Assembly (NCBI GenBank): GCA_044238935.1
Contig: JBIICI010000030.1
Coordinates: 1-12,177, forward strand
Length of the DNA stretch: 12,177 nucleotides
Reading direction: 5' to 3'
DNA from: JBIICI01 sp044238935
GTDB taxonomy: Bacteria; Pseudomonadota; Alphaproteobacteria; Micavibrionales; Micavibrionaceae
Shown: positions 6,810 through 12,177 of the stretch, one piece after another
How the letters are laid out: every line of letters starts with the position of its first letter
How positions within the stretch are numbered: position 1 is the stretch's first letter
The notes under the pieces: generated by a model
Databases searched by the model: none
What the model saw: only the letters and a program-made list of their open reading frames with translations
What the model was told of the DNA's origin: nothing
Program-made: the position numbers and the translations under genes

Positions 6810-7733
6810 TTAGCCATTTACAACGGCAGCAACCTCAGCGGCAAAGTCTGTTTCTTCTTTTTCAATGCCTTCGCCCATTTTAAAGCGAACATAGGCTTTT
6901 AAAGCAACAGGGGCGCCGAGTTCTTTTGATGCATTGGCAATAACATCCTTGATCTTGGTTTCGCCGTCCATAACATAAGTTTGCTCCAATAAAACAACTT
7001 CTTCGTAATATTTACGAATACGACCAGCTAACATTTTTTCAACAATATCCGCAGGCTTACCACTGGTTAGAGATTGTTCACGGATAATGTTTTTCTCACG
7101 CTCTAAATTCTCAGCATTGACACCGTCAATATTCAAGGATTCAGGGCTGGCGGCAGCGATGTGCATTGCAATTTTGCGGCCTAAATCTTGTAATTTGACA
7201 GAATCTGCAGTGGATTCCAGTGCCACTAAAACACCAATTTTCCCCAAATTCGTTGCCAAAGCGCCGTGGACATACGCAGAAACAACGCCATTTTCAACAG
7301 ATACTTTCTCAAGACGACGTAAATTCATATTTTCACCAATCGTGGCGATCATATCAGTTAGGGATTCTTGGGCAGATTTTCCACCTGAAAGCGTGACATT
7401 TTTCAGCGCTTCAACATCCGCAACATTAATCGCGGCTTCGGCGGCTTGGTAGGCATAGGCTTGGAATTGTTCGTTACGCGCAACGAAATCTGTTTCAGAG
7501 TTGATTTCCAACGCAACAGCAGATTTCCCATCGGCGGCAATATTCAAGACAACAACGCCTTCAGCGGCTGTTCTGTCGGCTTTCTTGGCTGCTTTTGCAA
7601 GACCTTTGGTACGCAACCAATCAACGGAGGCTTCCATATCGCCATTATTTTCAACTAATGCTTTTTTGGCATCCATCATGCCTGCGCCTGTGGTTTCACG
7701 CAATTCTTTGACCATTGCTGCGGTAATTGTCAT
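6810..7733 (-). CDS. tsf: Translation elongation factor Ts
   Basis: Guanine-nucleotide exchange factor that removes GDP from EF-Tu. 307 residues, normal for alphaproteobacteria. The N-terminal UBA-like domain (about 1-55) has LRETTGAGMMDAKKAL (11-26). The EF-Tu-contacting motif TDFVARNEQF is at 81-90, followed by the core and coiled-coil/C-terminal module. The ATG at 7733 is chosen because AAGGAG stands 9 bases upstream and MTITAAMVKELR matches the family; a TTG at 7757 would add eight residues that include that Shine-Dalgarno. It lies downstream of rpsB with a terminator-like hairpin between them and is followed by a strong terminator, so pyrH and frr, which often follow tsf, are not in this unit. 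Confidence 0.97.
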   Translation of the reverse strand: MTITAAMVKELRETTGAGMMDAKKALVENNGDMEASVDWLRTKGLAKAAKKADRTAAEGVVVLNIAADGKSAVALEINSETDFVARNEQFQAYAYQAAEAAINVADVEALKNVTLSGGKSAQESLTDMIATIGENMNLRRLEKVSVENGVVSAYVHGALATNLGKIGVLVALESTADSVKLQDLGRKIAMHIAAASPESLNIDGVNAENLEREKNIIREQSLTSGKPADIVEKMLAGRIRKYYEEVVLLEQTYVMDGETKIKDVIANASKELGAPVALKAYVRFKMGEGIEKEETDFAAEVAAVVNG

Positions 7734-7784
7734 GATCTTAAACTCCTTCTTAATCAATTTTTAAAATATTTATTTTGAAAAACA

Positions 7785-7814
7785 AAAAAGGCCATTTTTA
7801 AAGATGGCCTTTTT
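7785..7814 (-). terminator. Terminator/attenuator hairpin between rpsB and tsf
   Basis: AAAAAGGCCAT (7785-7795) and ATGGCCTTTTT (7804-7814) form a perfect 11-base stem with an 8-base loop, followed on the minus strand by T-rich sequence (TTTTTTGTTTTTC). It starts 17 bases after the rpsB stop and lies 51 bases before the tsf start codon. No convincing tsf promoter follows, so tsf must depend on partial read-through or an unrecognised promoter. E. coli also has a terminator-like structure in the rpsB-tsf gap. Confidence 0.8.
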
Positions 7815-7831
7815 CGAATACCGAAAATGGC

Positions 7832-8629
7832 TTATGCTGTTGCTGCGATTTTTTCAGCCGATAAGGCTTCTAAATCCGCTTCTGTTGGTAAATCTTCTTT
7901 GACTTCCAAGGCTTCACCTAAATCTTTGCCTGATTTGCGGACTTCGTTTTGTAATCCAGCTAATACAGCATCAGAAATCAATGTGCAATATAAATCAATT
8001 GCGCGCAACGCATCATCATTGCCCGGAATTGGGAAATCAACACCATCAGGATTTGAATTTGTATCCAAGATCGCAAATACAGGAATGCCCAAATTATTGG
8101 CTTCTTTCACCGCAATATGTTCTTTGTTTACATCAATAATGAACACAGCATCAGGACGACCACCCATATCACGAATCCCACCAATGGCTAAATTCAATTT
8201 GTCTTTTTCACGGGTTAGGTTCAAAATCTCTTTTTTGGTTAGGCCGCTTGTGTTGCCCGCCAAAACACCTTCATATTCTTTTAGTTTATTGATGGATAAA
8301 GACACGGTTTTAAAGTTTGTCATCATACCACCCAACCAACGGTGATTCACATAGTACTGACCACAACGTTTTGCAGATTCAGCAATTTTGTCTTGAGCTT
8401 GACGTTTTGTCCCAACGAATAAAACGCGACCACCGCGTGAAACGATTTTTTGCAATTGATTCAGCGCATTATCCAACATAGGAACAGTTTGCTGTAAGTC
8501 AATAATATGAATCCCGTTACGAACGCCGAAAATGAACGGCTTCATTTTTGGATTCCAGCGACGTGAATTGTGACCGAAATGGACGCCTGCTTCTAACAAA
8601 GAGCGCATATCAAATTTTGGTTGAACCAT
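7832..8629 (-). CDS. rpsB: 30S ribosomal protein uS2
   Basis: Ribosomal protein S2, bound late at the head-body junction of the 30S subunit and needed for bS1 recruitment. 265 residues. Conserved blocks are LLEAGVHFGHNSRRWNPKM (11-29), GTKRQA (73-78), VNHRWLGGMMTNF (94-106), GGRPDAVFIID (156-166) and IPGNDDALRAI (202-212). The C terminus (about 233-265) is acidic and alanine-rich, as often seen. AAGGAAG about 10 bases upstream fixes the ATG at 8629. First gene of rpsB-tsf, with its own candidate promoter and a structured leader; S2 autoregulation through the leader is known in gammaproteobacteria. Confidence 0.98.
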   Translation of the reverse strand: MVQPKFDMRSLLEAGVHFGHNSRRWNPKMKPFIFGVRNGIHIIDLQQTVPMLDNALNQLQKIVSRGGRVLFVGTKRQAQDKIAESAKRCGQYYVNHRWLGGMMTNFKTVSLSINKLKEYEGVLAGNTSGLTKKEILNLTREKDKLNLAIGGIRDMGGRPDAVFIIDVNKEHIAVKEANNLGIPVFAILDTNSNPDGVDFPIPGNDDALRAIDLYCTLISDAVLAGLQNEVRKSGKDLGEALEVKEDLPTEADLEALSAEKIAATA

Positions 8630-8667
8630 GTGTTTTTACTTCCTTTTCTTTTTTCCAGTTAATATAT

Positions 8668-8753
8668 TCTGCATATGCAGACCGCTGCGGGGAGGGGCAC
8701 TTTTTCAATTGAAAAAGCACTGGACAGGATGAAAATCACCCTTAAACCCCGCA
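8668..8753 (-). promoter_or_regulatory. Structured rpsB mRNA leader (candidate S2-responsive element)
   Basis: In the minus-strand RNA a closing stem (8747-8753 with 8686-8692, UGCGGGG/CCCCGCA) encloses two hairpins. One is 8736-8741 with 8727-8732, loop of three. The other, 8697-8720, is built on the palindrome CTTTTTCAATTGAAAAAG (8700-8717). Its next two pairs are G-U wobbles in rpsB-sense RNA but A/C mismatches on the other strand, which supports rpsB-sense folding. Downstream, TCTGCATATGCAGA (8668-8681) forms another hairpin, 20-25 bases before the Shine-Dalgarno. The fold resembles an autoregulatory ribosomal leader, but I cannot match it to a described family. Confidence 0.55.
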
Positions 8754-8772
8754 TGTGGATTTTTCATTGGGC

Positions 8773-8801
8773 ATTAAACAAAATTTCGCGTAACATTGCA
8801 A
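8773..8801 (-). promoter_or_regulatory. Candidate sigma70 promoter of rpsB-tsf
   Basis: Minus-strand TTGCAA (8801-8796, 4 of 6) and TTTAAT (8778-8773, 5 of 6) with 17-base spacing. A start near 8766 would give a leader of about 137 bases that contains the whole predicted fold, beginning about 13 bases before its closing stem. Confidence 0.6.
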
Positions 8802-8872
8802 CATAATTCTTTGTATGCCCGTCTTTTAATATACAATACATTCCGTTAACTTTACCATAAAAATAAAAAATA

Positions 8873-9868
8873 ATGACTCAGACTGCAAATACGCCTTTTT
8901 TAAAAACAGATATACTCATATGTTGTGATGATCATTTTATTGATTTGCTTCAGAAATGGCAGAATTATTTGCAATTTGAAAAGAATTTTTCTGATCATAC
9001 AGTGCGCGCCTATGGTGCTGATTTATCATTGTTTGTGATGTTCTTGACCCGTCATTATGATCAAAAATTAACAATCTCTTTGTTACGGGATGCACCAATA
9101 GGCGATTTTAGGGCGTGGTTATCAAAGCGTGCCGCCCAAGGCACAATGGCATCATCCCGTGCTCGGAATTTATCGGGATTGCGTAATTTTTATGCGTGGT
9201 TGCTCAAAAATCATGGCATTGAAAATTCGTTTATTAAAATGATTCAAAGCCCCAAAATTCCACATCATCATGCAAAACCGATTCTGTATACAGATATTTT
9301 GACGATCTTAGCGGAGGCTCGAAAAATCCAAACCAGCAGCAAAGAAACGCCTGTGTGGCAAGGGTTGCGCAATATGGGATTATTTATGCTGTTATATGGC
9401 AGCGGCCTGCGGATTAGTGAGGCCTTAGCCTTGACCTTACACGATCTACCACGAGATGGGTTTTTATTTGTGCATGGTAAAGGGAATAAAGAACGGCAAG
9501 TCCCTGTTCTTGATTTTGTTGCGGATCACCTATATGAAATGGTATCCGCAACCCCGTATCACCAAAATGCGCCTAAAAACACCCCGTTATTTTTAGGGAA
9601 TCGGGGGCAAAAATCATTAAATCCTGCCGTTGCACAGCGTATGCTGCGTCAAGTTCGAATGCAGATGAATTTACCAGATAGTGTAACGCCCCATGCATTG
9701 AGGCATAGTTTCGCAACACATTTATTGCAAAATGGGGTCAATATTCGTATGATCCAAGATATGATGGGGCACGAGAATTTAAATACCACCCAACGCTATA
9801 CAGAATTGGTTTTAGACGATCTGCGCCAAGCGCATCAATCATTTCACCCAAGATCGCGCCAAAAATAA
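8873..9868 (+). CDS. xerC: Tyrosine recombinase XerC
   Basis: Site-specific recombinase that, with XerD, resolves chromosome dimers at dif. 331 residues. The N-terminal SAM-like core-binding domain spans about 21-118 (FEKNFSDHTVRAYGADLSLF, 35-54). In the catalytic domain the residues are R180 (SGLRISEAL), K203 (HGKGNKER), H274 and R277 (HALRHSFATHLL), H300 (MGHENLNTTQRYT) and the nucleophile Y309. XerC rather than XerD or a phage integrase is inferred from the HGKGNKERQVPV block, the chromosomal housekeeping context and the absence of any phage gene. No Shine-Dalgarno precedes the ATG at 8873, only A/T-rich sequence. Divergent from rpsB. Confidence 0.88.
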   Translation: MTQTANTPFLKTDILICCDDHFIDLLQKWQNYLQFEKNFSDHTVRAYGADLSLFVMFLTRHYDQKLTISLLRDAPIGDFRAWLSKRAAQGTMASSRARNLSGLRNFYAWLLKNHGIENSFIKMIQSPKIPHHHAKPILYTDILTILAEARKIQTSSKETPVWQGLRNMGLFMLLYGSGLRISEALALTLHDLPRDGFLFVHGKGNKERQVPVLDFVADHLYEMVSATPYHQNAPKNTPLFLGNRGQKSLNPAVAQRMLRQVRMQMNLPDSVTPHALRHSFATHLLQNGVNIRMIQDMMGHENLNTTQRYTELVLDDLRQAHQSFHPRSRQK

Positions 9869-9948
9869 AAAGAGTAGGGATGCCGTACTTATAGACATAC
9901 GAGCCCAAAGAGCGAAACGCGTTATTACAGGTAAGTCTTAACTGCAAT

Positions 9949-10401
9949 CTATACTTCTATAGAAATCGTTTCAGAATCACTGATGTTTTTCCCTTGACCA
10001 CTCGACGTATATCCGGCGGCTTCAGCTTTTAAATTGCTTTCAGCTTTTGCAGTTTTTTGTTCAGGTATATCAGATTCTGTGCTGTTATCACTAACGTTGC
10101 GCGTTGTCTGTTGTAACTGAACCGCTGCATCTTGGACTTGGTCGCGACGATTGGATTCAAGTGCGCGTTGGTCGGGAATTTGCTCGACCACATCCCCCGT
10201 AACGCTATCGCGCAACTGAAGAACGGCTTTATTATAATTAATATCAACCGAAACATAAGGGCTGATATAAGGTGCAGATATAGGCTGCGACCCTGAATCA
10301 GATGTCGTTTCGACGATATTATTCTGGCTTTTAGACTTACTGTCCGCGGAAGAGCGTAACAGTGAGGCATTCGCCAGCACTGAGTTTACTGCTTCAATCA
10401 T
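9949..10401 (-). CDS. FlaG-like small protein
   Basis: 150-residue, soluble, Ser/Asn/Gln-rich protein. Residues about 44-82 (PYISPYVSVDI, then AVLQLRDSVTGDVVEQIP) match the FlaG signature in which a beta-strand pair is followed by D-x-x-T-G-D/E-V-I/V-x-Q-I-P. FlaG proteins affect flagellar filament length or assembly in other bacteria. The N terminus (MIEAVNSVLANASLL) is short and may be helical; the C-terminal third looks disordered and has no recognisable domain. AGGAAAG immediately upstream supports the ATG at 10401. Neighbours sciP and fliF fit a flagellar role. No terminator is clear in the 80-base convergent gap to xerC. The assignment is by motif only. Confidence 0.65.
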   Translation of the reverse strand: MIEAVNSVLANASLLRSSADSKSKSQNNIVETTSDSGSQPISAPYISPYVSVDINYNKAVLQLRDSVTGDVVEQIPDQRALESNRRDQVQDAAVQLQQTTRNVSDNSTESDIPEQKTAKAESNLKAEAAGYTSSGQGKNISDSETISIEV

Positions 10402-10444
10402 TTTACTTTCCTAACCGTGTATAAAATTACACTTCCCTACTATC

Positions 10445-10474
10445 ATCATATATCAGTGTATGTTGAGCTGTCAA
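10445..10474 (-). promoter_or_regulatory. Strong sigma70-type promoter of the FlaG-like gene
   Basis: A perfect minus-strand TTGACA (10474-10469) and TATGAT (10450-10445, 5 of 6) with 18-base spacing, about 44 bases before the start codon. The short leader holds a GTGTA/TACAC hairpin (10417-10432) just before the Shine-Dalgarno. This is the best sigma70 match in the window. Confidence 0.7.
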
Positions 10475-10614
10475 GTGTTTATTTTTATTGCGTATTTGAT
10501 GCGTTTTATGGGTGAATTGAGAGGGTAAAATTGTTTTCATAATTTATAATTTGTAAGGGATTATGATGTATTGTTGTTTGATGAAGACAATATTTCTATC
10601 CAAGGAATGAGATT

Positions 10615-10932
10615 ATGCCGTACAAAGAGCCACAGGCACAATACCAAACACTGAGAATCGGGAAATTAACATTGGATGATTTGCCTGCCACGAATACGCG
10701 ATGGGTTAAGTCACGAAAATTATTGGTTATCCAAGCCATTCAACAAAAGCTGATAACGCAAGATCAAGCTATTGAAAAATATAATCTCTCGCAAGAGGAG
10801 CTTTTTTCATGGATTCGGTCTTTTAAATCCCATGGCGCAGACAGCTTGCGTGTAACACATACAAATGAATATAGGGATGCTGATTTTCACACCCAAGGTT
10901 TTATAATGATTGACCCCAAAGATTTGCATTAA
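10615..10932 (+). CDS. sciP: SciP-family CtrA inhibitor (DUF1153)
   Basis: 105-residue DNA-binding protein. Caulobacter SciP binds DNA and CtrA and blocks CtrA-activated transcription, notably of flagellar and motility genes, in early cell-cycle stages. Family features are LTLDDLPATNTRWVKSRK (18-35) and the helix-turn-helix of the Trp-repressor/transposase type (about 36-71: AIQQKLITQDQAIEKYNLSQEE, then FSWIRSFKSHG), ending with LRVT (78-81). Residues 82-105, ending in DPKDLH, are a tail that SciP of about 90 residues lacks. AAGGA (10602-10606) stands 8 bases before the ATG. A perfect TATAAT lies at 10545-10550 without a good -35, as at activator-dependent promoters. Placed between a FlaG-like gene and fliF. 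Function is by homology recalled from memory. Confidence 0.82.
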   Translation: MPYKEPQAQYQTLRIGKLTLDDLPATNTRWVKSRKLLVIQAIQQKLITQDQAIEKYNLSQEELFSWIRSFKSHGADSLRVTHTNEYRDADFHTQGFIMIDPKDLH

Positions 10933-11089
10933 TTCAAGTTAAAGATTTTGATTAAGGCGTGGTAATTCAGAAAAAAAACATGTATAATCTAAATTTATAG
11001 GCATAGTTAATTCGAGTCTATTTTCTTTGAATATTGTTTTTCTGCAATGTTGAATTATAAAACGCTAAAATAAAAATGGAATAAAATCA
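10933..11089 (+). promoter_or_regulatory. Intergenic region ahead of fliF, probable promoter
   Basis: 157 bases without a gene. A perfect TATAAT (10983-10988) has no matching -35. Three TTAA elements (10929-10932, overlapping the sciP stop; 10939-10942; 10952-10955) lie upstream, but their spacings (6 and 9) do not match the CtrA consensus TTAA-N7-TTAA. One GANTC (GAGTC, 11014-11018), the CcrM methylation motif, is present. No sigma54 motif was found. An activator-dependent promoter is plausible but unproven. Confidence 0.35.
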
Positions 11090-12177
11090 TTGAGCACTGT
11101 TTTGGATACCGTCAAACAGCTTGGTCCAGCGCGAATTGCGATTATGGGCGCTGTTTTTATGGGGTTGTTTTTGTTTTTTATTTTTGTATCCATGCGCGTT
11201 TCTGAACCCAGCTTGAGTGTCTTATATACTGGATTAGATACTACGGATTCTGGGGCTATGGCTGTCAAGTTAGAAGAAGCCGCCATTAAATACACCGTCA
11301 CCCCTGACGGAGAAACAATCAAAGTGCCGAAAGATGAAATTGGTCGTGCTCGTATGCTCTTGGCGGAGGCTGGGCTTCCTAATGGTGGGTCTTTGGGGTA
11401 TGAAATTTTTGATCGCAAAAGCAGTTTTGGCACAACAAGTTTAGAGCAAAATATCGCGCAAGTGCGTGCGTTAGAAGGGGAGCTTTCGCGGACGATTGGG
11501 TCTTTGGAATCTATTAAAAGCGCGCGTGTTCACCTTGTTTTACCCCTGAGAGAGCTGTTCAGTCGTGATACACAGCCCGCCAGCGCCAGTGTTTATGTGT
11601 CTTTACAGCCTAATCAGCAGCTCAGTTCAGGGCAAATTGGGGCGATTCGCTCTTTGGTTGCCTCTGCTGTACCTCAGTTAAAAGTAAGCAATATTACGAT
11701 TATTGATAAAGAAGGGAATCTTTTGGCGCGCGGAGGGGCAGAAGAAGATGATTTAGAAAGTTCAAAATCAGATGAAATGCGCAAGGGGTATGAAAATCGA
11801 CTCAAAACAGCGGTTGAAGAAATCGTAGGGCGCATCGTTGGTCAAGATAAGGTGCAGGTCACAATAACAGCGGATCTAAATTTTGATCGGATTAGTACGA
11901 ACGAGGAATCTTACGACCCCGCAACCCAAGTTGTACGTTCAACGCAAACAATCCAAGAAAATAATAAAGAACGGACACCCAAATCACCCGACGTGACCGT
12001 TGATCAAAACTTGCCCGGTGCGGCTACGCCCAATAATTTGTTATTAGGGGATGAGCCATCACAAGAAAATAATCGTGTCGAAGAAGTGACAAATTATGAA
12101 ATCAGTAAAACAATCAAAAGCATGATTCGTGAAGTGGGAGAGGTCAAAAAACTTTCTGTGGCGGTTTTGGTTGATGG
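11090..12177 (+). CDS. fliF: Flagellar MS-ring protein FliF, 3' end cut by window edge
   Basis: Inner-membrane protein that forms the MS ring, base of the flagellar rotor and housing of the export gate. 362 codons of an expected 540-580 are present. The first membrane segment is at about 17-36. The periplasmic ring-building (YscJ/FliF) region follows at about 38-215, with AEAGLPNGGSLGYEIFD (92-108), FGTTSLEQNIAQVRALEGEL (113-132) and the conserved ARVHLVLPLRELFSRD (145-160). The Asn/Thr/Pro-rich beta-collar loop is at about 265-335. The second membrane segment and FliG-binding tail lie beyond the window. The start is TTG at 11090: an in-frame stop at 11066 excludes anything longer, and the next ATG would cut into the first membrane helix. 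GGA at 11078-11080 is a weak Shine-Dalgarno. Confidence 0.95.
   Translation, partial: MSTVLDTVKQLGPARIAIMGAVFMGLFLFFIFVSMRVSEPSLSVLYTGLDTTDSGAMAVKLEEAAIKYTVTPDGETIKVPKDEIGRARMLLAEAGLPNGGSLGYEIFDRKSSFGTTSLEQNIAQVRALEGELSRTIGSLESIKSARVHLVLPLRELFSRDTQPASASVYVSLQPNQQLSSGQIGAIRSLVASAVPQLKVSNITIIDKEGNLLARGGAEEDDLESSKSDEMRKGYENRLKTAVEEIVGRIVGQDKVQVTITADLNFDRISTNEESYDPATQVVRSTQTIQENNKERTPKSPDVTVDQNLPGAATPNNLLLGDEPSQENNRVEEVTNYEISKTIKSMIREVGEVKKLSVAVLVD

Noticed and set aside
7827..8345. 172-codon open frame antisense to rpsB
   Set aside because: Shadow of a highly conserved ribosomal protein gene; composition follows the opposite strand's codons.
8659..8754. 31-codon open frame (ATG at 8754, minus strand) in the rpsB leader, and a 20-codon one just upstream
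   Set aside because: Neither has a Shine-Dalgarno, and the composition reflects the RNA hairpins; a structured leader explains the sequence better.
8873..9868. Phage or island integrase marking a mobile element
   Set aside because: No tRNA, attachment repeats or mobile genes nearby; length and motifs fit chromosomal XerC.
9869..9948. Terminator in the convergent gap between xerC and the FlaG-like gene
   Set aside because: Only a 4-5 base imperfect hairpin around 9895 is visible, with no T-run on either strand.
11065..11433. 122-codon minus-strand open frame at the start of fliF
   Set aside because: Shadow of fliF, whose frame runs uninterrupted from 11090 to the window end with family motifs throughout.

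Overview
This is chromosomal core sequence of a flagellated, Gram-negative alphaproteobacterium of fairly low G+C (about 40% by eye). The class assignment rests on the ispH-thrB-rnhA order with a fold-type homoserine kinase (ThrB2), a SciP/DUF1153 protein beside fliF, and a separate nrdR. A heptose-type LPS (gmhA) and a lipoprotein support a diderm envelope. I cannot name the genus. There are no mobile genes, CRISPR arrays, tRNAs or rRNAs.

Layout. At the left edge, on the minus strand, an uncharacterised lipoprotein gene is followed 20 bases later by gmhA, which runs off the window. Divergent from them is a tight plus-strand operon, ispH-thrB-rnhA (isoprenoid precursors, threonine, RNA/DNA hybrid removal). 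A second plus-strand unit, with a candidate sigma70 promoter in front, holds an exported PEBP/YbhB-like protein, rlmJ (23S rRNA m6A methyltransferase, short and with an altered catalytic motif) and nrdR (ribonucleotide reductase repressor). terC (metal-ion transporter family) follows. A 255-base convergent gap then holds repeat-like palindromes and the tsf terminator.

The minus-strand pair rpsB-tsf (ribosomal protein S2, EF-Ts) has a candidate promoter, a roughly 137-base leader that can fold into a three-way junction, an intrinsic terminator-like hairpin between the two genes and a strong terminator after tsf. Divergent from rpsB is xerC, a tyrosine recombinase for chromosome dimer resolution.

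The right end is flagellar and cell-cycle related: a FlaG-like gene on the minus strand with a near-consensus sigma70 promoter, then sciP (a CtrA inhibitor family member) and the 5' two thirds of fliF (MS-ring), both on the plus strand. SciP-family proteins damp CtrA-driven flagellar transcription, so its place next to fliF makes functional sense.

I see no new multi-gene system. The signals most worth a second look are the rpsB leader fold, the shortened RlmJ with DPSY in place of DPPY, and the structured element between terC and tsf.
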